Of a stretch of DNA of 41,452 bases, positions 25,597 through 33,539 are shown piece after piece. The notes beneath the pieces were generated by a model, which did not search any database, had not been told where the DNA came from, and saw nothing but the letters and a program-made list of their open reading frames with translations. Within the stretch, counting starts at the first letter, position 1. Each line of letters begins with the position of its first letter. The stretch is from positions 1 through 41,452 of the forward strand of contig JARBTN010000014.1 of assembly GCA_029240195.1 (NCBI GenBank). Direction: 5' to 3'. Source of the stretch: Chlamydiales bacterium (GTDB taxonomy: Bacteria; Chlamydiota; Chlamydiia; Chlamydiales; JARBTN01). Both the position numbers and the translations under genes were made by a program.

Positions 25597-26601
25597 ATGC
25601 CTTTGATCCAAGTTCAAAACCTCACAAAGACATTCCATATTTTAGAGAGAACTGCTGGTTTTTTCAATACCTTATCCAGCGCATTCAAAGGTAAATACCG
25701 CCAAGTGCAGGCGCTAAAAGACATCTCTTTTGAAGTGCATGAAGGGGATATGATCGGCTATATCGGCCCCAATGGAGCTGGCAAAAGCACCACCCTCAAA
25801 ATTTTGTCAGGGATCTTGACGCCTGACAAAGGGCAAGTTTCGGTCTTTGGCCGCACCCCCTGGCAGCACCGCATTGAAACGGTGCAAAAGATTGGCGTCG
25901 TCTTTGGCCAGCGCACGCAGCTTTGGTGGGAATTGCCCGTCATCGAATCGTTTGAGCTGCTGCGCGAGATTTACCAAATTCCCTTTTTCGAGTGGAAGGA
26001 GACGCTAGAGGAACTTGTCGACCGCCTCAACCTCTCTCGCCTGATCGATACCCCGGTCCGCAATTTGAGCCTAGGCCAGCGGGTGAAGGCCGATCTGGCA
26101 GCCTCCTTGTTACACCGCCCTAAGCTGCTCTTTCTCGATGAGCCCACCATCGGCCTCGATGCTGCCAGCAAAATTGCTGTGCGGCAGTTCATCTTAGAGC
26201 TCAATCAAAAAAGACAAGTGACGATCATCTTAACCACGCACGATATGGACGATATCGAAAGCCTTTGCCGCCGCGTCCTGGTCGTCAACCAAGGCTCCCT
26301 TTTCTTAGATGACTCTTTAGAGGCGCTCCGCCAGCTGGTCACATCTGAGAGGTGGCTGATTGTCGATTTGGAAGAGGAAACAGATTTCATTCACATTGAA
26401 AACGCCCAGTTCTTTAAAAAAGAGGGCAAGCGGATCTGGCTGAGATTTGATCCAAGTGCCATCAAAACAACCGACTTAATTCAAAACGTGGTTCAAAAGT
26501 ATGCCATCCGCGACCTTTTTGTCGAGAATCCGCCCATCGAAGAGATCATTGCCGCCCTCTATAGCAGAAATAAACTGTCGCGCCTATCTCGCAATCTTTA
26601 A
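25597..26601 (+). CDS. ABC-2 type exporter, ATP-binding subunit
   Basis: The 334-residue cytosolic ATPase has Walker A GPNGAGKST (57-65), signature LSLGQ (157-161), Walker B LLFLDEP (Asp181, Glu182) and the H-loop in LTTHDMDDIE. Its N-terminal extension, C-terminal domain and two dissimilar downstream permeases fit the COG4586-COG4587-COG3694 type of ABC-2 exporter, whose substrates are mostly unknown. Its 3' end overlaps the first permease gene by about 50-100 bases, so the three genes form an operon. A TATAGT box at about 25562 could be the -10 element. Upstream (25408-25596) is the divergent promoter region shared with the Cys/His-rich gene. Confidence 0.92.
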   Translation: MPLIQVQNLTKTFHILERTAGFFNTLSSAFKGKYRQVQALKDISFEVHEGDMIGYIGPNGAGKSTTLKILSGILTPDKGQVSVFGRTPWQHRIETVQKIGVVFGQRTQLWWELPVIESFELLREIYQIPFFEWKETLEELVDRLNLSRLIDTPVRNLSLGQRVKADLAASLLHRPKLLFLDEPTIGLDAASKIAVRQFILELNQKRQVTIILTTHDMDDIESLCRRVLVVNQGSLFLDDSLEALRQLVTSERWLIVDLEEETDFIHIENAQFFKKEGKRIWLRFDPSAIKTTDLIQNVVQKYAIRDLFVENPPIEEIIAALYSRNKLSRLSRNL

Positions 26602-27376
26602 AGCGCGCTACCGCACCCTCTTTCAATATAAAGGGGCGGCAGCGGCCGGCATCCTCACCCAATGCTTTTGGGGGCTCATCCGCACGGCAATCTATACGGC
26701 CTTTTATCAATCCGGCATCCAATCCGGCGTCTTTGATCCACCCCTTCCCTTTGAAATGATCCTCTCCTACATCTGGCTCGGACAAACCTTTGTCCACCTC
26801 CTTCCCTGGATGCAGGACTTAGAGATCCGCCAGTTGATCTTGGAGGGCCATGCCACCTACGAGCTGAGCCGGCCTATCAACCTCTATGCAGTTTGGTTTA
26901 GTCGCATGGTGGCCATGCGCCTTTGCCCGATCTCGATAAGAGGCTCTGTTATCTTTTTTTTAGCCGTCTCCTTTTTTAACCTGCAAGGGCCAGCCTCTTT
27001 TCTGTCATTCCTGGCTTTTGCCCTATCAATATTACAAGCGCTGCTCATTTCGTCGAGCCTCTCTCTCTTTTTAATTTTGGCCCTATTTTGGACCGTCTCT
27101 GCAGAAAACGCCATCCGAGCGCTCAACCCCATCATGTCCTTGCTATCGGGCATTATGGTACCCATTCCCTTTTTTCCCGAGGCGGCAAGGTTTTGGGCCT
27201 ACTGCCTCCCCTTCTGCGGCATCATCGACACCCCTTTTCGCATCTACCTCGGGCACATCCCCATCCAAGAGGTGCCGTGCGCCCTTTTGCACCAGACGCT
27301 TTGGATTGTCCTGCTAGTGGCAAGCGGCCAAAAGTTGCTACAGCGCGCCCTCTTTAAAGTCAACCGGAGCGGCTAA
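26501..27376 (+). CDS. ABC-2 type exporter, first permease subunit
   Basis: This is an integral inner-membrane protein with about six predicted membrane segments (for example GAAAAGILTQCFWGLI, SVIFFLAVSFFNL, ILQALLISSSLSLFLILALF). It corresponds to the COG4587-like permease that pairs with the preceding ATPase. Homologues usually begin close to the Y-xA-x-FKARYRTLFQYK segment, so part of the first 30 residues may not be translated. The ATG at 26501 is used here. A TTG at 26552, which has GAAGAG upstream, is the main alternative. Either start lies inside the ATPase gene. The stop is three bases before the next permease start. Confidence 0.85.
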   Translation: MPSATFLSRIRPSKRSLPPSIAEINCRAYLAIFKARYRTLFQYKGAAAAGILTQCFWGLIRTAIYTAFYQSGIQSGVFDPPLPFEMILSYIWLGQTFVHLLPWMQDLEIRQLILEGHATYELSRPINLYAVWFSRMVAMRLCPISIRGSVIFFLAVSFFNLQGPASFLSFLAFALSILQALLISSSLSLFLILALFWTVSAENAIRALNPIMSLLSGIMVPIPFFPEAARFWAYCLPFCGIIDTPFRIYLGHIPIQEVPCALLHQTLWIVLLVASGQKLLQRALFKVNRSG

Positions 27377-27379
27377 TCC

Positions 27380-28171
27380 ATGGCCTATAGCGCTATCCGC
27401 TTTTATTTCAAGCTTTTAAAGATGTCTATCAAAGCCCAGCTGAGGCAACCCATCGCCCTCTGGCTCATGTTCTTCTCCCATTTCGCCGCTACCAGCATCG
27501 ATCTCATCGGCATTGCCATCCTCTTTCACCGCTTTCACGCGATCGGCAGCTGGCGCTTGGAAGAGGTCGCTCTGCTCTATGGCGTTGTCCACATGGCATT
27601 TGCTATAGCAGAATGCCTTTCGCGCGGCTTCGACCAATTCTCGTGGCAAATTAAAAGCGGGCAGTTTGACCGCCTCTTGCTGCGCCCGAGAAGCGCCCCT
27701 CTGCAAGTGGCGGCCATCGAAATCCAACTGCTGAGGCTTGGCCGCTTTCTGCAAGGATTTTTGGTGCTCAACTATGCCATCTATTCCCTTTCTTTGAATC
27801 TGGGCCCTGCGCAAATCCTCCTTCTCTTTAGCGCCGTCATCGGCGCAGCTTGCCTTTTCTATAGCTTGTTTGTCTTGCAAGCGGCGCTCTCTTTTTGGAC
27901 CGTCGAATCGCTCGAGATGATGCATGTCTTCACCTATGGTGGCGTAGAGACCGCGCAGTACCCCATCTTTATCTATCAAGATTGGCTAAAGCGCTTTTTT
28001 ATCTTCATCGTGCCTTTAGCTTCTATCACTTATTTCCCCATTTCTTACCTATTGCAAAAGGAGGCGAACCTGTTATATCCATTCCTCCCCGCCCTCGGGC
28101 CGGCTTTTTTATGGCTGGCCTTCAAAGTGTGGGCCATTGGTCAAAGGCGCTACACTTCTGCCGGCAGCTAA
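27380..28171 (+). CDS. ABC-2 type exporter, second permease subunit (DUF990/COG3694-like)
   Basis: This 263-residue membrane protein has about six hydrophobic segments. Motifs such as SRGFDQFSWQIKSGQFDRLL and the late PLASITYFPISYLL are typical of the COG3694 permeases (FD..I..G.fD..L.rP; P....tY.Pa). It would form the membrane channel together with the preceding permease, driven by the ATPase at 25597-26601. It starts three bases after the stop of the first permease, so it is tightly coupled. The exported substrate is not known. Confidence 0.88.
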   Translation: MAYSAIRFYFKLLKMSIKAQLRQPIALWLMFFSHFAATSIDLIGIAILFHRFHAIGSWRLEEVALLYGVVHMAFAIAECLSRGFDQFSWQIKSGQFDRLLLRPRSAPLQVAAIEIQLLRLGRFLQGFLVLNYAIYSLSLNLGPAQILLLFSAVIGAACLFYSLFVLQAALSFWTVESLEMMHVFTYGGVETAQYPIFIYQDWLKRFFIFIVPLASITYFPISYLLQKEANLLYPFLPALGPAFLWLAFKVWAIGQRRYTSAGS

Positions 28172-28272
28172 TTGAAGCCTATTGACACAATTTTTATGAG
28201 CGCGTAATTTGCAAGAAGAGGGCGCTTCGCCCTTAAAAAATCCTAGACCTTCTTTCCTTGATGGAGCTTTCG

Positions 28273-28878
28273 ATGGCCAAACGCTGGTTGAAACATGCTT
28301 TCTTTGCTGCTCTATGTGCTCAAATGAGTTTAAAGGCCCCTTTGACAGCAGCAATCAATTCTCCTCTGACCCTTGAGTTGCAGCAGCAAGGGAAAATCAT
28401 TTATCTAAATAAGACAGGGCAAGCCATAAGAGAATCGCTGTATCAAGTCGAGCATTACCTAGAGGGTGCCATATATGCTAAAGATGATGTGATCCTTGCG
28501 CAGATCCACTCCGATGGAGAGGCCAAAGAGCTCCTCTTTACTTTTCATTGCGATAAAAAAGCAGACGCCCTGGCCAATCTTTTTGCCGAAGACTTAAAAA
28601 AGAGCATGGGCAGCAAACAGGCATTGGATTTACAAAAAGAGACCGCCCTTTTTTTAAGCGGCTTAAAAAACGATGTGCAAGTCAACGATCAGCTCGCTTT
28701 TCTCTGGACAGCCGGAGGCCATTTGAAGGTCTTTTTTAATGGGGATCAAACACTCGAGATGACAAGCATTCCCTTTAACCAGGCTCTTTGGAAAGTGTGG
28801 CTGGGTCGCCATCATGTCTTGCCAAATCAGTCATTGATCTCCTTTTTTGAAAATATCGAGCCCACCTTGACCAACTAG
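28273..28878 (+). CDS. Secreted chalcone-isomerase-fold protein
   Basis: The protein (about 201 residues) has a signal peptide (MAKRWLKHAFFAALCAQMSL..., cleaved near LTA). The mature part resembles the bacterial chalcone isomerase-like family: QAIRESLYQVEHYLEGAIYA near the start (lNGxGIR...fkVYvaaLYl in the family) and near the end FFNGDQTLEMTSIPFNQALW, then KVWLGRHHV (family: F..al..iWLG). Bacterial members are periplasmic and have no established reaction; fatty-acid binding is a possibility. GGAG six bases before the ATG at 28273 decides the start over upstream TTG/ATG codons. It lies upstream of the efflux lipoprotein gene in the same direction. Confidence 0.72.
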   Translation: MAKRWLKHAFFAALCAQMSLKAPLTAAINSPLTLELQQQGKIIYLNKTGQAIRESLYQVEHYLEGAIYAKDDVILAQIHSDGEAKELLFTFHCDKKADALANLFAEDLKKSMGSKQALDLQKETALFLSGLKNDVQVNDQLAFLWTAGGHLKVFFNGDQTLEMTSIPFNQALWKVWLGRHHVLPNQSLISFFENIEPTLTN

Positions 28879-28885
28879 TGCTCAA

Positions 28886-28957
28886 ACACCTTTTCATGGC
28901 ATGGAACTTGCATCTCACCATCTGATCTATTCAGCCATCCATCCAATGAAAAGGTGT
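28886..28957 (+). promoter_or_regulatory. Inverted repeat able to hide the ribosome-binding site of the efflux lipoprotein gene
   Basis: ACACCTTTTCAT (28886-28897) and ATGAAAAGGTGT (28946-28957) are perfectly complementary over 12 bases with a 48-base loop. The right arm contains AAAGG, the Shine-Dalgarno for the ATG at 28961. When the stem forms in the mRNA, the start would be blocked. This could be translational control, or an AT-rich terminator-like pairing after the preceding gene. Confidence 0.5.
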
Positions 28958-28960
28958 ACA

Positions 28961-30373
28961 ATGTATAAGCCATGGAATCTCTTAAGCCTTTTATCCATTG
29001 CCCTACTCCCCTCTTGCCAATCCTGGCATCAGGTCGACCCCCCTCAATTGGATCAGAGCATGCCTGGCAACTGGCAGCAGGAAGAGGAGGCCAATGATAA
29101 AAAAGCTGCTGTGCAGCAGATGAAATGGTGGACCGTCTTTAAAGACTCAAAGCTCAATGAGCTTCAAGAATTAGCGCTCGAGGCCAGCCCCTCTTTAAAG
29201 GAGGCCGCTTTAAAAGTGCTGCAAGCGCGCGTTTTAGCCCAGGGCGCAGAGTCTAGCTTCTACCCCGAGCTTACCGCTCAATTTGGCGCCGATTACCAGC
29301 GCGGCCTATTAGAAAAACTCGGCGTCGATGGCGCCCCCGCCGGAGCCCGTGGGCGGGTCAAAAGCTTCTCGCTTCCCCTCAATTTAAACTATGAAATCGA
29401 CCTTTGGCGCAAAACAAAAAATAGCGCTTTGGCCGCATCGGCTAGGGCTCGCGCTGAAGAGCTCTCCTACCGCGCCTTTCTCCTGCGCCTGACTACCGAC
29501 GTCGCCACCCTCTACTTTCAAATTTTGTCGACGCAAAAGGAAAAGCACATCGTCGAAGAATACCAAAGGCAGCGGCAAGCGTCATGGCACCTTCAGCAGG
29601 CACAATTTGCCGCCGGCCTCATCTCAGAATCCGATTTTTCTCAATCCGAGCTCGATCTGGCAGCGGGCACTCAAGATCTCCTAGGGCTAGAGAGCTCATT
29701 GGAGAGCTCGACCTACGCCTTGAAAATTTTAGTGGGGCAGCCAGAGCTCTCCCTTTCCTTAGCAGCGGAAGGGAAAATGCCAAAGCTTCCCCACATTCCG
29801 GCGGGACTTCCCTCTCGCCTATTGGAGCGGCGCCCTGACATCCGCCAATCGCAAGAGTTGATTGAAGCGTGCTTTTGCGAGCTCAAAGTGGCCCGCGCCG
29901 ACTATTTGCCGACCATCTCCCTCTCTGCTTCATTGAGCTACATCTCTCCTGAGCTCAGCCAGCTGTTTAAAAAAGATAATCGCATCTCCTCTCTTGGAGG
30001 AGCCCTTGCTCAGTCGCTATTTGATGGAGGGGCTCGCTCTTCTCAGTTTCGCTCCCTCAAGCTGCAGCTTGAGCAACAAGCGCTCAGCTACCGTCAGACC
30101 GTGCTCGCCGCTTTGCAAGAAGTGGAAGATGCCCTGACTCGCATTCGCTATCAAAAGAGGCAGCTCGCCTCCCATCAGATGGCTGCGAGAGCTGCCGACC
30201 GCATCTTCGACCTCTCTCAAAAGAGATTTCAGCAAGGGATTAGCAGCTATGCCGAAGTGATCGCAGCCAAAGAGAGCGCGCTCACTGAAGAGCGCTCCAA
30301 GCTGGCTGTGACCACCGAAGGGCTGCTGGCCACGATCAGCCTCATTCAAGCGCTCGGCGGCGGCTGGGAATAG
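28961..30373 (+). CDS. NodT/OprM-type outer-membrane efflux lipoprotein (TolC superfamily)
   Basis: This is the outer-membrane channel of a tripartite efflux system. The 470-residue protein starts with MYKPWNLLSLLSIALLPSC, a lipoprotein signal with lipobox LLPSC. KWWTVFKDSKLNELQELALE and the later RRPDIRQSQELIEA are hallmark segments of the NodT/OprM group, and two OEP repeats (about residues 45-235 and 265-455) form the alpha-beta barrel. In-frame upstream ATGs exist, but 28961 has AAGG seven bases away and starts the signal peptide exactly. No adaptor or pump gene is adjacent. The EmrAB-type pair at 9508-12158 lacks an outer-membrane partner nearby, so the two may work together. Confidence 0.9.
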   Translation: MYKPWNLLSLLSIALLPSCQSWHQVDPPQLDQSMPGNWQQEEEANDKKAAVQQMKWWTVFKDSKLNELQELALEASPSLKEAALKVLQARVLAQGAESSFYPELTAQFGADYQRGLLEKLGVDGAPAGARGRVKSFSLPLNLNYEIDLWRKTKNSALAASARARAEELSYRAFLLRLTTDVATLYFQILSTQKEKHIVEEYQRQRQASWHLQQAQFAAGLISESDFSQSELDLAAGTQDLLGLESSLESSTYALKILVGQPELSLSLAAEGKMPKLPHIPAGLPSRLLERRPDIRQSQELIEACFCELKVARADYLPTISLSASLSYISPELSQLFKKDNRISSLGGALAQSLFDGGARSSQFRSLKLQLEQQALSYRQTVLAALQEVEDALTRIRYQKRQLASHQMAARAADRIFDLSQKRFQQGISSYAEVIAAKESALTEERSKLAVTTEGLLATISLIQALGGGWE

Positions 30374-30481
30374 GCGGCAAATCACGCCAGCTCTCTCTCA
30401 CTTGCGCCCGGCGGCATAGGCTTTCACATGCAAAGCGCGTGCGAAAAGCGGCCGGGCCAGGCACTCGAGCAGGCAAATCCA

Positions 30482-30510
30482 TTGACTTCAATATCTTATC
30501 TCAATAAAAT
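30482..30510 (+). promoter_or_regulatory. Sigma-70-type promoter
   Basis: TTGACT (30482-30487) and TAAAAT (30505-30510) are separated by exactly 17 bases and read toward the interrupted small gene and prfC. The match to the consensus is good. No gene is seen between 30374 and the small gene. Confidence 0.65.
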
Positions 30511-30592
30511 CATCTCACTTAAAGGTCGGTCAGCGGCAAGGTGCGGCCTGCATCTTTTCAGCGCTTGCCGCCTTATAACGTTAGGACTTATT

Positions 30593-30991
30593 ATGTTCTC
30601 CATCCCCAATCTTTTTATCAGCGCCTATCCCCTGCTTGCCAGCTTGCCGGCCATGACCGCAAGCGCCTGGCTCGAATAGCAGCAGATCGCTTCATACCAG
30701 CAGGCCTTTCAAAGGGAAGTTCAGGCTCAAAAGCAGCGGGTATTGGATTTACAACAAGACTTGGCCAAGCCTTTAATCTCCCCAGCCCTCAACCTCAGGC
30801 TCAAAGAGGCTATGGACATGCTGGAAGTGAAAGACATCCTCGTCGGCAACTTCCAAAATTCGCCCAAATTAAAGAGCCCCGTCATCTGTGAGAACCTTCT
30901 CGCCGTATTAAAAAAAGAACACATTTCTGAGGCCGACTTAAGCGAGCTACAACGAGTCATCAACGAGCAGACAGCCCTACTCGGTCTTTAA
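30593..30991 (+). pseudogene. Small helical protein gene interrupted by an in-frame amber codon
   Basis: From the ATG at 30593 (AGGA six bases upstream, good promoter at 30482-30510) the frame reads MFSIPNLFISAYPLLASLPA, a signal-peptide-like start, to a TAG at 30677-30679. It then continues without another stop through a charged helical segment to the TAA at 30989. After the TAG the next codons are CAG CAG, so a single CAG-to-TAG change in a run of Gln codons would explain it. The intact product would have 132 residues. Nothing identifies its function. It may be a recent pseudogene, a sequencing error or a readthrough gene. Its stop is about 20 bases before prfC, so it was probably co-transcribed with it. 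Confidence 0.6.
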
Positions 30992-31012
30992 ACACCTTAA
31001 AAAGGCCTTCCC

Positions 31013-32614
31013 TTGAATCGCGACGACCAACCCTTACGCCAAGCCATCTTGCAAAGGCGCACTTTTGCCATCATCAGCCATCCCGATGCCGGCAAGACAA
31101 CTCTCACCGAAAAGCTCCTCCTCTACTCCGGGCATATTCATACAGCCGGCATGGTGCATGCAAGAAAAGGGCGCAGAGGCGCCACTTCCGACTGGATGTC
31201 GATGGAGCAAGAAAGAGGAATCTCCATCACTGCTTCGGCCATGCAATTTCCTTATAAAGGGCGGGTCATCAACGTCTTGGACACCCCTGGCCATGAAGAC
31301 TTCTCAGAAGACACCTACCGCACTCTCACCGCAGCTGACTGCGTCATCATGGTCATCGACGCGGCCAAAGGGATCGAAAAGCAGACCCGCAAATTATTTG
31401 AAGTGTGCCACCTGCGCAAAATCCCCATCTTCACCTTCATCAATAAGATGGATATGCCCGGCCGCGACCCCCTCGATTTAATGCATGAGGTGGAGCAGGT
31501 GCTCGGCATCCAAGCTTACGCCTGGAATTGGCCGATCGGCTCGGGGCGCGATCTCTTAGGCGTCGTCGATCAGCAAAAGCAAGAGGCGATCTTCTTTCAA
31601 AAAGTCTCAGTGGGCGGCTCGCAAAAGGCAGCCTTCTCCACCCTTCCAGTGCTGTCTGAAGAGAGTCAAAAAATCATGGGCCCCTCCCTTTTCCAGCAGG
31701 TCAAAGATGAGCTCGACTTGCTGTCCATGGCCGGCAATGCCTTTGATTTTGACCTCTTTTTAAAGGGAGAGGTGACCCCCGTCTTCTTTGGCTCCGCCCT
31801 CACCAACTATGGCATCGAGACCCTCTTCGATACCTTTGTCGAACTGGCTCCTCCGCCGCAGCCTTGCCAAGTTAATCTACCAAATGGCGAAGAAAAGACC
31901 ATCGACCCAGCTGAGACGCCCTTCAGCGCCTATGTATTCAAGCTTCAGGCTAACATGGACCGCAAGCACCGCGACAACATGGCCTTTTTGCGCATCCGCT
32001 CTGGCCGCTTTGAAAAAGACATCACCGTCAAAAATCAGCGCACGCAGCGCGAAGTGCGCCTCTCGCGCCCACACGGCATGGTTGCCGGCGAACGGATGAC
32101 ATTGGATGAGGCCTATGCCGGCGACATCATCGGCGTTGTCAACCCAGGCGTCTTTGCCATTGGCGACACCATCACCTTGCAGGGAAATTTTCAATTTAAG
32201 CCCTTGCCCCAATTCCAGCCGGAAATCTTTGCCCGCGTCCGCCCAACCGATATCGGCAAGCGCAAAGCCTTCGATAAGGGGATCACCCAATTGACAGAAG
32301 AAGGCACCATTCAACTGCTTCACCCCTTGGACGGCTCCTTCGACGCCATCTTCGCCGGGGTCGGCCAGCTCCAGTTCGATGTGATGCAATACCGCTTAAA
32401 AGATGAATATGGCGTCGAGACCTCTTTGACTCCCCTCTCCTATCAATGCAGCGCCTGGCTGCTCGGCGATCTTCAGACGTTTAAGAAGACCTCTCAATCC
32501 CTTCTCGTCAAAGATCGCTTAGGAAGGCCCCTGGTCCTCTTCACGGGGCAGTGGGAAAAGCAGTACACCATCGAACAAAATCCCGAGCATCAACTCGTCG
32601 ACATGCTCTCTTAA
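31013..32614 (+). CDS. prfC: Peptide chain release factor 3
   Basis: RF3 is the GTPase that removes RF1/RF2 from the ribosome after termination. The 533-residue protein has the G1 motif HPDAGKTT (23-30), the switch region RGATSDWMSMEQERGISITA, the G3 DTPGHEDF (about 90-97) and the G4 NKMD (about 144-147), followed by the EF-Tu-like domain 2 and the RF3-specific C-terminal domain (GVGQLQFDVMQYRLKDEYGV). The start is a TTG preceded by AAGG eight bases upstream; no ATG is suitably placed. It lies downstream of the amber-interrupted gene and converges with the small GGQ release-factor-like gene. Confidence 0.96.
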   Translation: MNRDDQPLRQAILQRRTFAIISHPDAGKTTLTEKLLLYSGHIHTAGMVHARKGRRGATSDWMSMEQERGISITASAMQFPYKGRVINVLDTPGHEDFSEDTYRTLTAADCVIMVIDAAKGIEKQTRKLFEVCHLRKIPIFTFINKMDMPGRDPLDLMHEVEQVLGIQAYAWNWPIGSGRDLLGVVDQQKQEAIFFQKVSVGGSQKAAFSTLPVLSEESQKIMGPSLFQQVKDELDLLSMAGNAFDFDLFLKGEVTPVFFGSALTNYGIETLFDTFVELAPPPQPCQVNLPNGEEKTIDPAETPFSAYVFKLQANMDRKHRDNMAFLRIRSGRFEKDITVKNQRTQREVRLSRPHGMVAGERMTLDEAYAGDIIGVVNPGVFAIGDTITLQGNFQFKPLPQFQPEIFARVRPTDIGKRKAFDKGITQLTEEGTIQLLHPLDGSFDAIFAGVGQLQFDVMQYRLKDEYGVETSLTPLSYQCSAWLLGDLQTFKKTSQSLLVKDRLGRPLVLFTGQWEKQYTIEQNPEHQLVDMLS

Positions 32615-32632
32615 GGGAAAAAAGAAGGCCTT

Positions 32633-32682
32633 GCCCTCTCCCCTCCCTCAAGAGTCGGGAGGAGGCGAGGGGCTCTCTTTTT
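32633..32682 (+). terminator. Probable terminator of prfC inside the 3' end of the opposing gene
   Basis: A GC-rich imperfect stem (GCCCTCTCCCCTCCC against GGGAGGAGGCGAGGGGC) is followed by CTCTCTTTTT. It overlaps the last codons of the convergent GGQ gene, whose Ser/Pro-rich tail it encodes. The pairing has bulges, so the call is moderate. Confidence 0.5.
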
Positions 32683-33019
32683 GCCGCTCCCGCTTCCTCG
32701 CCCGGCATTTCTTTTGCTTGCGTAACTTTTCTATAGCACCCTCTTTTTTTGTCTTCAGCTGCAGCACCTTGGAGGTGTAGTGTTCTAAAAGCTGCCTTCT
32801 GGCAAAGAAGCGGTTCATCTCGCGCGAGCGCTCCTTTTGACACTTCACCTCCAAGCCACTTGGCACATGCTTTAAATAAACGGTCGAATGCGTCTTTTGC
32901 AACTTTTGTCCGCCTGAGGAAGATCCGAGGATGAACCGCTCAATCAGATCTTTCTCGCAAAGGCCGAGGCGCTCCATCTCCTCTTGCAGCTGCTGCAACT
33001 TTTTCTCGCTGATCGGCAT
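32648..33019 (-). CDS. Small GGQ-containing release-factor-like protein
   Basis: The 123-residue protein consists of a class I release-factor catalytic domain without codon-recognition domains. The segment FILGSSSGGQKLQKTHSTVY places GGQ at 36-38, the motif that triggers peptidyl-tRNA hydrolysis, and the following KHVPSGLEVKCQKERSREMN matches the family pattern (H.PTGi.v.cq..RSq..N). The C-terminal tail is very basic, as in ArfB/YaeJ and mitochondrial MTRFR-type rescue factors, which use it to enter the mRNA channel of stalled ribosomes. Ribosome rescue is therefore the likely role. It starts four bases after the kdsC stop, so it belongs to that operon, and its 3' end faces prfC. Confidence 0.85.
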   Translation of the reverse strand: MPISEKKLQQLQEEMERLGLCEKDLIERFILGSSSGGQKLQKTHSTVYLKHVPSGLEVKCQKERSREMNRFFARRQLLEHYTSKVLQLKTKKEGAIEKLRKQKKCRARKRERQKESPSPPPDS

Positions 33020-33023
33020 GGCT

Positions 33024-33539
33024 CTACCACTGATCTGGAAGGGTTGTCGAAAGCCCTTGCGCCGTCAGCAATAAATCGGCAAATTCGCGCACCGCACCTC
33101 GACCAGCCGGCCTTTGGCAGCGATAATCGGCCAAATTTAAAATCCGATCTGCTGCGTCATTTGGGCAGACTTTCAAGCCGGAGAGCGCCATGGCCCCTTC
33201 ATCGTTGACATCGTCGCCCATAAAGGCAATCTCATCGAGAGACAAATTGAGATCTGAGGCCAGCTTTTGCAGCGTCTTGGCTTTATTGCGGCAGCCTAAG
33301 AAGATATGCTCAAGGCGCAATTTTTCCGCCCGCTTGAGCAATAGGGGCATCTCTTCGCTGGTCATCAAAGCCACTTCAATTTTAGAGAGCTTTAAAAGGG
33401 CGATGCCCATTCCATCGCGCACGTGAAAGCGCTTCATCACATCGCCCTCGGCTGTGTAATACATCCCCCCATCTGTCAAGGTGCCATCGATGTCTAAGAC
33501 GACCAGCTTAATTTTTTTCAGTTTCTCTTGAAAGGTCAT
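33024..33539 (-). CDS. kdsC: 3-deoxy-D-manno-octulosonate 8-phosphate phosphatase (HAD family)
   Basis: KdsC removes phosphate from Kdo-8-phosphate, giving the Kdo needed for lipopolysaccharide core. The 171-residue protein shows the short, cap-less HAD type: DIDGTLTDGG with the nucleophile Asp16 and Asp18, the MTSEE segment (motif II region), an invariant Lys region (GCRNKAKTL) and MGDDVNDEGAM (motif III/IV). The tail CQRPAGRGAVREFADLLL is typical of KdsC, whose C-terminus closes over the active site. The start overlaps the stop of the YhcH-like gene by four bases and has GAGGAG upstream. A related Neu5Ac-9-phosphate or nucleotide-sugar phosphatase is less likely. Confidence 0.92.
   Translation of the reverse strand: MTFQEKLKKIKLVVLDIDGTLTDGGMYYTAEGDVMKRFHVRDGMGIALLKLSKIEVALMTSEEMPLLLKRAEKLRLEHIFLGCRNKAKTLQKLASDLNLSLDEIAFMGDDVNDEGAMALSGLKVCPNDAADRILNLADYRCQRPAGRGAVREFADLLLTAQGLSTTLPDQW

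Noticed and set aside
30677..30679. Genetic code change with TAG read as Gln
   Set aside because: Several clear genes in the window end in TAG at the expected length, so TAG is a normal stop.
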